The position numbers and the translations under genes were made by a program. A stretch of 64,000 nt of DNA from Dyadobacter luticola (lineage in GTDB: Bacteria > Bacteroidota > Bacteroidia > Cytophagales > Spirosomataceae), in NCBI RefSeq assembly GCF_005860805.1, contig NZ_VCEJ01000004.1, positions 744,001-808,000 of the forward strand, in the 5' to 3' direction. Positions 44,923 to 54,359 of the stretch are shown here, in pieces (position 1 is the stretch's first letter; each line of letters begins with the position of its first letter). The notes under the pieces are model-generated. The model searched no databases, was not told the origin of the DNA, and worked only from the letters and a program-made list of their open reading frames with translations.

Positions 44923-45939
44923 ATGCTTAGCAGAGTTGCCAACTCAATTTACTGGATGAACCGTTATATGGAGCGGGTTGAAAATTATGCCCGTTTTGTA
45001 GGAGTTAACTTCAATCTGGCTTTGGATCTGCCGCCCGACGTGGACGAACAGTGGGAACCGCTCCTGATTGCAACTGCTGACCATTATCTTTTTTATAAAT
45101 ATTACGAAAAGCCTACAAAAGAGGATGTTATACATTTTATGACATTCGATAAGCGGAACCCGAATTCGATTATCAGCTGCTTGTACGAGGCGCGTGAAAA
45201 CGCCAGGACGATTCGCGAAACGATCTCGAAAGAGATGTGGGAGAGCATTAATACATTCTATCTCTCGATCCGCGGCGCTTCGCCGGACAATTTCCGGAAT
45301 ATGGACCACATGCAATCCTATTTTACCGATATCCGTAAAAATTGCCAGCTTTTTCACGGTGTGGTAGATGCTTCGATCACCCGGAATGAGGCCTGGCATT
45401 TTGGCCGGCTGGGACGGCATATCGAGCGCGCCGACAAATGTTCGCGGTTCCTGGATGTAAAATATTTTACCTTATTGCAGGATTCGGGCACCTCGGGTTC
45501 CACGTTGGACCTGATGCTCTGGACAGCGGTTTTGAAATCCGTCAGCGCCTATAATATGTATCGGCAAACACACCGCGCACTCACGCCGATGAACATTGTG
45601 GCGTTTCTGATCCTGGATAAACTTTTCCCGAGGTCCATCGCCTATTGCGTCCGCCAGGCCGAACTATCATTATATGCCGTCGCAGGTTCGATTCCCGAGC
45701 GCGGACATAGCAACCCCGCCGAGCGCGCTTTGAGCAAAATCCGCAGTGAGCTGGAATTCACCGACGTGGAGGATGTTTTTAAGGCGGGCCTGCATGAATA
45801 CCTGGATAAATTTCAGACTAAAAACAATGAGGTAGACTCCGCCATTTTCGACATGTATTTCGGACTGGAAACCGGACAGTCGCAAAGCCAGTCGCAGGGT
45901 TACGGTTCGGGGCATTTGCGCGGTCAGTGGATGAATTAA
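44923..45939 (+). CDS. Alpha-E domain protein (DUF403)
   Basis: This is a 338-residue, mostly helical alpha-E protein. It begins with the family signature MLSRVANSIYWMNRYMERVENYARF and shows FDKRNPNSIISCLYEARENARTIRE and WHFGRLGRHIERADKCSRFLDVKYF. Homologues are usually encoded beside a circularly permuted ATP-grasp enzyme and a transglutaminase-like protein, and are thought to form a peptide-ligating system. Here no ATP-grasp gene adjoins it, and the transglutaminase lies 6 kb away. The C-terminus has a Gln/Ser-rich tail. Role unknown. Confidence 0.9.
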   Translation: MLSRVANSIYWMNRYMERVENYARFVGVNFNLALDLPPDVDEQWEPLLIATADHYLFYKYYEKPTKEDVIHFMTFDKRNPNSIISCLYEARENARTIRETISKEMWESINTFYLSIRGASPDNFRNMDHMQSYFTDIRKNCQLFHGVVDASITRNEAWHFGRLGRHIERADKCSRFLDVKYFTLLQDSGTSGSTLDLMLWTAVLKSVSAYNMYRQTHRALTPMNIVAFLILDKLFPRSIAYCVRQAELSLYAVAGSIPERGHSNPAERALSKIRSELEFTDVEDVFKAGLHEYLDKFQTKNNEVDSAIFDMYFGLETGQSQSQSQGYGSGHLRGQWMN

Positions 45940-46184
45940 ATTTAGCAGGAGAAGAAAATATAAAATCCGAACTACATTAGATTCCGTATATCAAGATAGT
46001 TTGATGCTAAAATTGCGCTTTCTGGCGTGCCAGGGCAATTTTGATGATAGCGAAGCAGATTTTGACCGGTTACCTTTAGCGGTACGCCGGAAACTCACTG
46101 GTCTGGTTGTTTGTTCAAAATTCTGATTGCAGAGAGGGAAATTTAGTATTTTTACAAACTAAACAAAAAGAGGAATTCTAGATC

Positions 46185-47588
46185 GTGACGTTAATTAAAT
46201 CTATCTCAGGAATCAGAGGTATCGTGGGAGGAAAATCGGGAGAGGGTCTGACTCCGATTGATGTTGTTAAGTTTGCTGCTGCATACGGAACCTGGTTGAG
46301 GCGTACAAATCCACAAAATTCAAAGGTAATTATCGGTCGGGATGCGCGTCTTTCGGGAGAAATGGTGAGCCGCCTCGTCGCCGGAACATTGCAAGGTGTT
46401 GGGCTTCATGTAATTGACCTGGGCCTTTCCACCACGCCAACTGTTGAGATAGCTGTTACTGCTGAGCAGGCCGCAGGCGGCGTCATCCTTACTGCCAGCC
46501 ACAATCCTATCCAGTGGAATGCCCTCAAACTGCTAAATCACGACGGAGAATTTATTTCAGAAGCCGACGGAGAAGAAGTTCTGCGGATTGCCGACCAGGA
46601 AGATTTCGCATTTGTTGACGTCAAAAAACTGGGCAGCTACCAGGCTGACGATACATATCTTCAAAAACACATTGATCACGTCCTTGCATTGCCGCTTGTT
46701 GACGTAGAAGCAATCAGAAACGCCAATTTCAGAATCGTGGTTGATGCGGTGAATTCTACCGGCGGTATTGTTGTCCCTATGTTACTAGAAGCACTGGGTG
46801 TTTCAACCAAGAATATAAAAAAACTACACTGTGATCCTACCGGAAATTTTGCCCATAATCCCGAGCCGCTTCCTGAACACCTTCGCGATATCAGCAAAGA
46901 GCTGAATAATGGTTCATTTAACTTAGGTATTGTAGTTGATCCGGATGTGGACCGCCTGGCTTTAATGTGCGAAGACGGAACGCCTTTTGGCGAAGAATAC
47001 ACCCTCGTAGCGGTTGCGGACTTTGTTTTGAAAAACACACCCGGAAATACCGTTTCCAATCTTTCATCCACAGCAGCACTAAAAGATGTGACTGTGAAAG
47101 CAGGCGCTAAATATTTCGCGTCGGCGGTAGGAGAGGTGAATGTGGTGAATATGATGAAGGAAAACAATGCGATCATCGGTGGCGAAGGAAATGGCGGGGT
47201 GATCTATCCCGAAAGCCACTACGGACGTGATGCCTTGGTAGGTATTGCCTTGTTTCTGACGCATTTAGCCAAATTTGGGAAGACAGCTTCTGTTTTAAGA
47301 AGATCTTATCCAAATTATTATATCTCAAAAAATAAAATAGAGCTTACGCCGGATATCAATGTTGACAACATTCTGAACCGGATACAAACACGCTACGCCC
47401 GACAGCCACACAATACGATTGATGGTGTACGGATTGAATTTGACCGTGAGTGGGTGCATTTGCGCAAGTCAAATACCGAGCCGATCATCCGGATTTATTC
47501 TGAATCCGAAACGCAGACCACGGCGATCAATTTGGCGAACAAGATCATTTCGGACATTAAGGAGATCATTTCCGAGCCGAAGAAATAA
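46185..47588 (+). CDS. glmM: Phosphoglucosamine mutase (GlmM-type)
   Basis: The alpha-D-phosphohexomutase has 467 residues. The phosphoserine is Ser105 in ILTASHNPIQWNALKLL, the magnesium loop is VDPDVDRLAL, the sugar-binding loop GGEGNGGVIYPE, and the phosphate loop RKSNTEPIIRIYSE. GlmM interconverts glucosamine-6- and -1-phosphate for peptidoglycan and LPS. The sugar-loop sequence is typical of Bacteroidota GlmM, but a related phosphomannomutase/phosphoglucomutase activity cannot be excluded. Translation starts at GTG (46185). The cysteine desulfurase gene follows by 7 bases. Confidence 0.87.
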   Translation: MTLIKSISGIRGIVGGKSGEGLTPIDVVKFAAAYGTWLRRTNPQNSKVIIGRDARLSGEMVSRLVAGTLQGVGLHVIDLGLSTTPTVEIAVTAEQAAGGVILTASHNPIQWNALKLLNHDGEFISEADGEEVLRIADQEDFAFVDVKKLGSYQADDTYLQKHIDHVLALPLVDVEAIRNANFRIVVDAVNSTGGIVVPMLLEALGVSTKNIKKLHCDPTGNFAHNPEPLPEHLRDISKELNNGSFNLGIVVDPDVDRLALMCEDGTPFGEEYTLVAVADFVLKNTPGNTVSNLSSTAALKDVTVKAGAKYFASAVGEVNVVNMMKENNAIIGGEGNGGVIYPESHYGRDALVGIALFLTHLAKFGKTASVLRRSYPNYYISKNKIELTPDINVDNILNRIQTRYARQPHNTIDGVRIEFDREWVHLRKSNTEPIIRIYSESETQTTAINLANKIISDIKEIISEPKK

Positions 47589-47595
47589 GGAAATT

Positions 47596-48744
47596 ATGAA
47601 AGTTTATCTGGATAATGCTGCTACCACCCGGCTTGACCCGGAGGTGCTGGAAGTAATGCTGCCGCTCATGACCGAGCAGTTTGGTAACCCTTCTTCCATA
47701 CATTCTTACGGACGCGCCGTGCGCTCGTCCGTAGAGCGCGCCCGAAAAAGTATTGCAGGAATCCTGAATGCGGCTCCGGCTGAAATTTTCTTCACTTCCG
47801 GAGGTACTGAGGCAGATAACACAGCGATTTGTTCCAGCATTGAGACGCTTGGACTCAAACACGCCATCACGTCCAGGATCGAGCACCACGCAGTTTTACA
47901 TACTCTACAACATTTACAAAAAACCGGCCGGATTCAGCTAAGTTTTGTCAACCTCAACGAAAAAGGAGAAGTTGATCTGGAACATCTGGAAACATTGCTG
48001 GCGTCGAACCCGAGATCATTGGTTTCGCTGATGCATGGAAACAATGAGGTGGGAAATCTGCTGGATTTGGATGCTGCCGGGGATATTTGTGAAAGATACA
48101 ATGCTGTTTTTCACAGTGATACGGTGCAAACGATGGGTCACTACAAGCATGACCTGCAAAAATTGAAAGCCAATTTTATTGTCGGCGCTGCCCATAAATT
48201 CAATGGTCCCAAAGGTGTCGGCTTTTTATATGTCCGTCCAGGAATCAAAATTGCGCCATTTGTGCACGGTGGCGCGCAAGAGCGGAACATGCGCGGCGGT
48301 ACCGAGAACATTTACGGGATTGTTGGTCTGGCGAAAGCTTTGGAAATAGCGTATCGCGATATGGCCGAGCATCAGCGCCACATTGAAGGGTTGAAAAAAC
48401 GCATGATCGAAAAGCTTCGTGCGGAAATTGACGGGGTAACATTCAATGGTAACTCCGAGGATTTGGATAAAAGCCTTTATACCGTTTTAAATGTAAGCCT
48501 GCCACCGTCCGATATCAGCGATATGTTGCTTTTCAACCTGGATATTGCAGGAATCGCAGTCTCAGGCGGGAGCGCTTGTTCGAGCGGGACGGATATCGGC
48601 TCCCATGTTTTGAATGAACTGAACATTGATCCCGATCGCGCTAATGTTCGTTTTTCTTTTGGGAAATATAATACCGAAGAAGAAATCGATTACGCGGTGA
48701 AAACGCTGGCGGATCTGTATAAGAAAGAAAGTGTTATTATCTAA
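47596..48744 (+). CDS. Cysteine desulfurase
   Basis: This PLP enzyme moves sulfur from cysteine to a persulfide for Fe-S cluster or thiolation pathways. The ATG at 47596 gives 382 residues and the standard NifS/IscS start MKVYLDNAATTRLDPEVLEVM. The PLP lysine is in AAHKFNGPKGVGFLY and the catalytic cysteine in SGGSACSSGTDIGSHV, with VNEVG-like MHGNNEVGNL before. An upstream frame extension to 47419 only reads the end of the mutase gene in another frame. A bidirectional terminator follows. Confidence 0.95.
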   Translation: MKVYLDNAATTRLDPEVLEVMLPLMTEQFGNPSSIHSYGRAVRSSVERARKSIAGILNAAPAEIFFTSGGTEADNTAICSSIETLGLKHAITSRIEHHAVLHTLQHLQKTGRIQLSFVNLNEKGEVDLEHLETLLASNPRSLVSLMHGNNEVGNLLDLDAAGDICERYNAVFHSDTVQTMGHYKHDLQKLKANFIVGAAHKFNGPKGVGFLYVRPGIKIAPFVHGGAQERNMRGGTENIYGIVGLAKALEIAYRDMAEHQRHIEGLKKRMIEKLRAEIDGVTFNGNSEDLDKSLYTVLNVSLPPSDISDMLLFNLDIAGIAVSGGSACSSGTDIGSHVLNELNIDPDRANVRFSFGKYNTEEEIDYAVKTLADLYKKESVII

Positions 48745-48747
48745 AAG

Positions 48748-48779
48748 AAAACCAGCCGTTTAACTAAACGGCTGGTTTT
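48748..48779. terminator. Bidirectional terminator
   Basis: A 15-bp perfect stem (48748-48762 with 48765-48779) with a 2-nt loop lies between the cysteine desulfurase and hemH. It overlaps the last codons of hemH. Confidence 0.85.
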
Positions 48780-49837
48780 GTAATAAGGTCTTCCAAAGCC
48801 TCGATCCAGATATCGCTATCGTTGAGGCTCTCTACAAGCTGCCAGTGCTGGCCACCTGCCTTTTCAAAAATCTCTTTATATTCTTCGCCTACTTCGATGG
48901 TTGTTTCCAGACAGTCGGCCACAAATGCCGGGGAAAACGCCAGCGCATTTTTGACGCCTTTTTTAGTCAGTTCCGGGATAACTTCGTCGGTATAAGGTTT
49001 AATCCACGGATTTTTGCCTAATCTTGATTGAAAGCAGGTGGTATATTTTCCTTCCGGAATCTGCATTTCTTTCACCAATAATCGAGTTGTTTCGAAGCAT
49101 TGCGCGCGGTAGCAATGTTGGTTGCGCTCATCCAATTTATCGCAGCAGGTGCCGAATTGACAGAAATTACCAGTTACATCACCTTTTGTGATCTGTCTTT
49201 CGGGCAGGCCGTGATAGCTGAATACAAAATGATCGTACTCGCGCTGCGCCATGTATTTTTTACCAAGATTGGCAAAACCTTCAATGAATTTTGGGTGATC
49301 GAGAAAACGGTTGACGAAACGGATTTCCGGCAATACCTCCCAATCTTTAACAACTTCCATCACCTCCTTATAAACCGAGCCGGTAGAGGCAGAGGCATAT
49401 TGCGGGAAGAAAGGTACGACGACGATTTCAGACAAAGTGTGCTTTCTCAGCGCCTTCAAGCCACTTTCAATGCTGGGACTTTGGTACCGCATCGCGAGTT
49501 CAACAATGTAATCATCACCTAAAACCCTTTGCAATTTTTCTTTTACCGAGAATCCATAAATTTTCAAAGGAGAGCCATCGGGACGCCAGAGCTGCTTGTA
49601 AATTTTCGCCGATTTTGGCGCGCGGAAAGGGGCAATGATCAGGTTGATCAGCAGCCAGCGGTTCACGTAAGGGATGTCGATCACCCGCTCGTCCATCAAA
49701 AACTGACGTAAATATTTGCGCACATCCGGTACGGAAGGGCTGTCGGGCGTACCTAAATTAACAATAAGGACGCCGGTTTTCCTGATCGCTTTTTTTTCTT
49801 CTGAAAACGTCTGTTGCGCTGAAATGTAAGTATTCAT
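48764..49837 (-). CDS. hemH: Ferrochelatase
   Basis: HemH inserts iron into protoporphyrin IX to make protoheme. The 357-residue protein has GVLIVNLGTPDSPSVPDVRKYLRQFL, the metal-site His in FSYHGLPERQITKGD, and the conserved glutamate near TIEVGEEYKEIFEKAGG. A cluster of cysteines, NFCQFGTCCDKL and QHCYRAQCFE, lies in the loop after the catalytic histidine. Some ferrochelatases carry a [2Fe-2S] cluster; whether these cysteines form one is not known. The next gene (argF') lies 18 bases upstream on the same strand. Confidence 0.94.
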   Translation of the reverse strand: MNTYISAQQTFSEEKKAIRKTGVLIVNLGTPDSPSVPDVRKYLRQFLMDERVIDIPYVNRWLLINLIIAPFRAPKSAKIYKQLWRPDGSPLKIYGFSVKEKLQRVLGDDYIVELAMRYQSPSIESGLKALRKHTLSEIVVVPFFPQYASASTGSVYKEVMEVVKDWEVLPEIRFVNRFLDHPKFIEGFANLGKKYMAQREYDHFVFSYHGLPERQITKGDVTGNFCQFGTCCDKLDERNQHCYRAQCFETTRLLVKEMQIPEGKYTTCFQSRLGKNPWIKPYTDEVIPELTKKGVKNALAFSPAFVADCLETTIEVGEEYKEIFEKAGGQHWQLVESLNDSDIWIEALEDLITKPAV

Positions 49838-49855
49838 CCTAAGTTTTTTAATCCT

Positions 49856-50803
49856 TTACAATTCAAGAATCACCTCACGAAGTGCCGCCTGCGCCGACCA
49901 TTCGCGGTTAGCAGCCTGCTCGATCACCAGCGATCTGGGGCCGTCGAGCACCTCGTCGGCCACTTTCATATTTCGTCTGAGCGGCAGGCAGTGCATGAAT
50001 TTACCATTATCCGTTCTCGCCATTTTTGCCTCCGTAATCATCCAGGACGGATCGCTGGTCAATACTTGACCATAATGTTCATACGACGACCAGTTTTTGC
50101 CATAAACAAAATCCGCGCCTTCCAATGCTTTGTCCTGGTCATAAATTACCTGACCTTTTCCTACGAATTCAGGCGCCAGATCATACCCCTCTGGGTGCGT
50201 GATCACCAGCTCGACATCCATCGGGTTCATCCACTCGCAGAACGAGTTAGCAACCGCCTGCGGCAATGCTTTGAAATGCGGAAGCCAGGTTAACACCACT
50301 TTCGGGCGCTTTTTTATCTTAAATTCTTCAATGGTAATACAGTCGGCCAGAGACTGCAGCGGGTGCCTGGTAGCCGATTCCAGGTTTACGATTGGCACCT
50401 CCGCGTATTTTTTGAATTGCTGAAAAACGATTTCTGAATAATCTTTTTCCCTGTCCTGCAAGCCGGCAAAAGAGCGGATCCCGATAATGTCGCAATAGCT
50501 GCCGATCACCGCCGCGGCTTCCTTCACATGCTCGGCTTTATCGCCATTCATGATCACGCCCTCTTCCATTTCAAGGCCCCAGCCGTCCTGCCCCACATTC
50601 ATGGTAATCACATTCAGGCCCAGGTTTTGCGCCGCTTTTTGGGTACTGATCCTGGTACGAAGGCTTGAATTGAAAAACAGCAACCCTATGGTTTTGTTTT
50701 TTCCTAATTCACTCTCTGCAAACGGGTTGCGTTTGGCAGCGATACCATTACTGATCAGTTGATTAAGATCTGTGACGTCTTTTATCGAAAGGAAATGTTT
50801 CAT
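49856..50803 (-). CDS. N-acylornithine carbamoyltransferase (argF' type)
   Basis: The enzyme transfers a carbamoyl group to an N-acylated ornithine, giving N-acylcitrulline, as in the Bacteroides succinyl-arginine pathway. The 315-residue protein has the carbamoyl-phosphate loop SSLRTRISTQ (residues 47-56), HPLQSLADCI, HFKALPQAV and MHCLPLRRN. The residue at position 90, known from Bacteroides and Xanthomonas work to distinguish succinyl from acetyl substrates, is alanine (NGDKAEH). It is not an ordinary ornithine carbamoyltransferase. It is the downstream gene of argG-argC-argD on this strand. Confidence 0.9.
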   Translation of the reverse strand: MKHFLSIKDVTDLNQLISNGIAAKRNPFAESELGKNKTIGLLFFNSSLRTRISTQKAAQNLGLNVITMNVGQDGWGLEMEEGVIMNGDKAEHVKEAAAVIGSYCDIIGIRSFAGLQDREKDYSEIVFQQFKKYAEVPIVNLESATRHPLQSLADCITIEEFKIKKRPKVVLTWLPHFKALPQAVANSFCEWMNPMDVELVITHPEGYDLAPEFVGKGQVIYDQDKALEGADFVYGKNWSSYEHYGQVLTSDPSWMITEAKMARTDNGKFMHCLPLRRNMKVADEVLDGPRSLVIEQAANREWSAQAALREVILEL

Positions 50804-50873
50804 TCAGTTAGTAGTTCAGACAAGGTTTTGATCTGATTATGACCTTGTTCCGGCTTCCTCAGGTTAGGCTTAA

Positions 50874-52010
50874 TTAAATATTGGGTACGGCAACTTCTTT
50901 TCTGAGAGCTTCCAGAAAAATGTCCGCTTCTTTTTTACTCAAAGCAAGCGACGGCAGTAATCTGATCGTGTTGCTACCCGCTACTCCGGTAAAGATTTTA
51001 TGTTCAAAAAGTAATTTGTTACGCAGGTCTTTTACGGGAAAATCAAATTCAATCCCGATCATTAGACCTCTGCCTCTCAATTCTTTATAACCACCGATTT
51101 CTTTAATCCCCTCAAAAAGATAATCTCCGATATCGGAAGCATTCTCAATCAGATTCTCATCTTTCATAATGTCCAGCACCGCCACGCCTGCTGCGCAAGC
51201 CAGGTGATTTCCACCAAATGTTGTTCCCAGCAAACCGTAGCTCGCTTTAAATTTGGGAGAAATCAAAATTCCGCCGATCGGGAAACCGTTGCCCATACCT
51301 TTCGCCATGGAAATGATATCGGGTTCGATGCCGCTGAATTGGAATGAAAAGAACTTTCCGGTACGTCCGTAGCCGCATTGCACGCTATCCAGGATGAGCA
51401 CCGCGCCGGTTTCGTCGCATTTTCTTCTTAATGTTTGCAAAAATTCGTCTGAGCAAACATTAATACCGCCCACGCCCTGGATACCTTCTACGATTACCGC
51501 GCAAACTTCATCCGTAATGCCCTCGCTTGCCGCTTCAACATCGTTGAAAGGAAGAAAAGTAACGTGCTCTGAATAGTTAATCGGTGCTACAATTGCAGGA
51601 TTATCTGTCGCCGCAACCGCCCCGGCCGTACGACCGTGGAAAGACTTGGTGAAAGAAATCACTTTTGTCCTCTTATTATGAAAAGATGCTAGTTTCAATG
51701 CATTTTCATTGGCTTCGGCCCCTGAGTTGCACAGAAACAATTTATAATCCGGAAAGCCTGAAAGCTCACCTAGCTTTACCGCCAGTTCTTCCTGCAAGGA
51801 TATTTTAACAGAATTGGAATAAAAACTGATCGCATGAAGCTGGTTCGTCAGTTTCTCAACGTAGTAAGGATGGCAGTGCCCAACTGAAATCACGGCATGC
51901 CCGCCATACAAATCAAGATACTCCGTTCCATTCTGGTCCCACAAATAACTCCCCTGCGCCTTGACAGGTTCGATATCGTAGAGGGGGTAAACATCAAATA
52001 AATGTGACAT
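50874..52010 (-). CDS. argD: Acetyl/succinylornithine aminotransferase
   Basis: ArgD transaminates N-acylglutamate semialdehyde with glutamate. The 378-residue class III PLP enzyme has YLDLYGGHAVISVGHCHP, CNSGAEANENALKLAS, GRTAGAVAAT, VIVEGIQGVGG, LILDSVQCGYGRTG and the PLP lysine in ISMAKGMGNGFPIG. It sits between argC and the acylornithine carbamoyltransferase. The chain is shorter than typical ArgD (about 400) but keeps all core motifs. Confidence 0.94.
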   Translation of the reverse strand: MSHLFDVYPLYDIEPVKAQGSYLWDQNGTEYLDLYGGHAVISVGHCHPYYVEKLTNQLHAISFYSNSVKISLQEELAVKLGELSGFPDYKLFLCNSGAEANENALKLASFHNKRTKVISFTKSFHGRTAGAVAATDNPAIVAPINYSEHVTFLPFNDVEAASEGITDEVCAVIVEGIQGVGGINVCSDEFLQTLRRKCDETGAVLILDSVQCGYGRTGKFFSFQFSGIEPDIISMAKGMGNGFPIGGILISPKFKASYGLLGTTFGGNHLACAAGVAVLDIMKDENLIENASDIGDYLFEGIKEIGGYKELRGRGLMIGIEFDFPVKDLRNKLLFEHKIFTGVAGSNTIRLLPSLALSKKEADIFLEALRKEVAVPNI

Positions 52011-52045
52011 AATGGTATTGCAATGCTATTTTTTTCAAAATCAAT

Positions 52046-53029
52046 TTAAAATGCCGCCGCCTTCAATCTCAATCCCGAATCCTCAGGCAAACCAAACAAT
52101 AAATTCATATTTTGTACCGCCTGGCCGGATGCTCCTTTTGTGAGGTTGTCGATAATGCTTGAGATCAGTAACTGTCCGTCGTGCAGTTCGAGCTGGATCA
52201 GGCATTTGTTGGTGTTGACAACTTGCTTCAAATCAATCGGCGCGTCACTGACGTGCGTGAAAGGGTGCGATTCGTAGAAGTTTTTGTAAAGCGTTTTGGC
52301 TTCTTCCAGACTGCCGCTGAATGGCGTGTAAACATTGGCCATAATACCCCTCGTAAAATCACCGCGGTAAGGAATGAAGTTGATCGCTTTGTCAAATTCT
52401 GATTGTAACTTCCTCACACTCATTTTGATTTCGGTCAAATGCTGGTGCGTAAATGCTTTGTAAATCGAAACATTATTGTTCCGCCAAGCGAAATGCGAAG
52501 TAGCATTTAGCGACTGACCTGCACCGGTACTTCCCGTAACTGCACTTACATGCACATCGTTTTTGATCAATCCGGCCGATGCGAGCGGTAGAAGTGCAAG
52601 TTCGATACTTGTGGCGAAACAACCTGGATTCGCAATTTTGGATGCCTCCCTGATCTTTTCTTTTTGCAATTCCGGCAAGCCGTAAACAAAACCATTTGAT
52701 TCATCCCGAAAGTCGGTACTTAAGTCAATGATCTTGACAGTTTCGGGAACAATATATTCACTCAAAAACTTGCTGGATTCTCCGTGGCCTGAGCAAAGAA
52801 AAATCGCATTCAGGCTTTCGTCATTTAATAAAACCTGAATGTCATCACCGGAAAATGTCAGATCCGTATCGCCCAGCAAATCCGTATGCGTCGCATAAAC
52901 CGGTTTTCCTGCCTGGCTCTTGCTATGCGCAAAAACAATTTCAGCCTGCGGGTGATTAATCAAAATCCGGATCAATTCACCACCTGTATATCCCGCAGCG
53001 CCAATGATGCCTATGTTAATTTTTGTCAT
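52046..53029 (-). CDS. argC: N-acetyl-gamma-glutamyl-phosphate reductase
   Basis: ArgC reduces N-acylglutamyl phosphate to the semialdehyde with NADPH. The 327-residue protein has the Rossmann GIIGAAGYTGGELIRIL, the catalytic cysteine in ANPGCFATSIELALLPL, the substrate-binding GAGQSLNATSHFAWRNNN, and TRGIMANVYTPF. It is the type 1 form. It lies 3 bases after argG on the same strand, so the arg genes on this strand form one operon. Confidence 0.95.
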   Translation of the reverse strand: MTKINIGIIGAAGYTGGELIRILINHPQAEIVFAHSKSQAGKPVYATHTDLLGDTDLTFSGDDIQVLLNDESLNAIFLCSGHGESSKFLSEYIVPETVKIIDLSTDFRDESNGFVYGLPELQKEKIREASKIANPGCFATSIELALLPLASAGLIKNDVHVSAVTGSTGAGQSLNATSHFAWRNNNVSIYKAFTHQHLTEIKMSVRKLQSEFDKAINFIPYRGDFTRGIMANVYTPFSGSLEEAKTLYKNFYESHPFTHVSDAPIDLKQVVNTNKCLIQLELHDGQLLISSIIDNLTKGASGQAVQNMNLLFGLPEDSGLRLKAAAF

Positions 53030-53032
53030 TTC

Positions 53033-54232
53033 TCAGTTATTCGACTCGCTCACTTTCTGATAAATCATCACCTGATTCGAAGCGACTTTTGAAAATCCTC
53101 TTACGTCATCGCCGGTCCAGGCGTTGTTCATTTCTCCGTAACTGCCAAATGCAGAAGACATTAAGTCGTAAGGCGACTCGATTCCTTCGACGTGAAAACG
53201 GTACGAGGCAAGATAAACATGCACCTTGCCAGTTACATGGCTTTGCGTATCTGTCAGGAATGTTTCAATATTCCGCATGACCGGCTCTACAAACTGACCT
53301 TTGTGCAACAAGCTGCCGTACCAGTTTGAAAGCTGCTCTTTCCAGTAAAGTTGCTGCTCACTCAAAACATGTTTTTCAAGCGTATGATGCGCTTTAATAA
53401 TGATCAGCGGAGCCGCAGCCTCAAAACCAACACGTCCTTTGATTCCAATAATCGTATCTCCAACGTGGATATCCCGGCCAATTCCGAAAGGCTGGGCGAT
53501 CGCCGCCAACTTCTGGATGGCTGCCACTGAATTTTCGAATGTTTCTCCCGCAACACCTTTCAGCTCACCTTTTACAAATTCGAGCGTGATGCTCTCCGGC
53601 TCAGTTTTGGAAATCTGGGTTGGCCAGGCCGATTCCGGCAGGTATTTTTCGGAAGTCAATGTTTCTTTTCCACCAACCGACGTACCCCACAGACCTTTGT
53701 TAATGCTGTAAGCCGCTTTCGCCCACTCGCGTCCCACACCTTTTTTCGTCAGATATTCGATCTCAGCTTCGCGGGACAGTTTCAGGTCGCGGATCGGGGT
53801 AATGATCTCGGCATCCGGAATAATAATCCGGAATGCCATATCAAACCTCACCTGGTCATTTCCCGCACCGGTACTTCCATGCGCAATCGCACTCGCACCG
53901 ATTTCCTTCGCATATTCTGCCACAGCAACTGCCTGAAAAACACGCTCAGCGCTTACAGAAAGCGGGTAAGTATTGTTTTTAAGGATATTTCCGAAAATCA
54001 GATATTTGATACAATCATTATAGTAATCACTGGTTTTCGAAATCGTCGCATGTTTTTTGACACCCAAAGCGTAAGCATTGGATTCGATCGTCTTCAATTC
54101 TTCTTCTGAAAAACCACCGGTATCCACCAAAACTGAGTGGACTTCGTAACCTTTATCTTCGGCTAAATATTTTACACAAAAAGAGGTATCTAATCCTCCG
54201 CTAAATGCTAATACTACTTTGGGCTGTGACAT
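53033..54232 (-). CDS. argG: Argininosuccinate synthase
   Basis: ArgG joins citrulline and aspartate with ATP. The ATG at 54232 gives 399 residues, the usual length, starting MSQPKVVLAFSGGLDTSFCV with the P-loop. It continues AHGSTGAGNDQVRFD and ECEN-type SVGGKETLTSEKY, and ends SFGSYGEMNNAWTGDDVRGF. An upstream ATG (54295) would add 21 residues that coincide with a terminator hairpin and is rejected. The gene is followed by argC, argD and argF' on the same strand. Confidence 0.96.
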   Translation of the reverse strand: MSQPKVVLAFSGGLDTSFCVKYLAEDKGYEVHSVLVDTGGFSEEELKTIESNAYALGVKKHATISKTSDYYNDCIKYLIFGNILKNNTYPLSVSAERVFQAVAVAEYAKEIGASAIAHGSTGAGNDQVRFDMAFRIIIPDAEIITPIRDLKLSREAEIEYLTKKGVGREWAKAAYSINKGLWGTSVGGKETLTSEKYLPESAWPTQISKTEPESITLEFVKGELKGVAGETFENSVAAIQKLAAIAQPFGIGRDIHVGDTIIGIKGRVGFEAAAPLIIIKAHHTLEKHVLSEQQLYWKEQLSNWYGSLLHKGQFVEPVMRNIETFLTDTQSHVTGKVHVYLASYRFHVEGIESPYDLMSSAFGSYGEMNNAWTGDDVRGFSKVASNQVMIYQKVSESNN

Positions 54233-54275
54233 TATGATGAATTCGGACTGTGTTAAGCTTAATGGATTACAAAGA

Positions 54276-54326
54276 AACAAAAAAATACCTCGCATCGGGC
54301 TTTAAAAGCGGCCGGGCGAGGTATTT
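54276..54326 (-). terminator. Terminator or attenuator upstream of argG
   Basis: On the minus strand an 11-bp stem (54316-54326 with 54283-54293) encloses a GC-rich inner hairpin and is followed by a T7 run. It lies between the GNAT gene and argG. It could simply end the GNAT transcript, or attenuate argG. Confidence 0.7.
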
Positions 54327-54359
54327 CAAGATGGTTGGATCTATATACGTGCGCAGTAC

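Noticed and set aside
46009..46042. Interrupted hairpin after the alpha-E gene
   Set aside because: The stem is interrupted and no T-run follows, so it is not called as a terminator.
47419..47595. In-frame upstream extension of the cysteine desulfurase
   Set aside because: The added residues are the end of the mutase gene read in another frame; the family start is at 47596.
54233..54295. Upstream in-frame extension of argG
   Set aside because: It coincides with a terminator hairpin, and the standard start MSQPKVVLAFSGG is at 54232.
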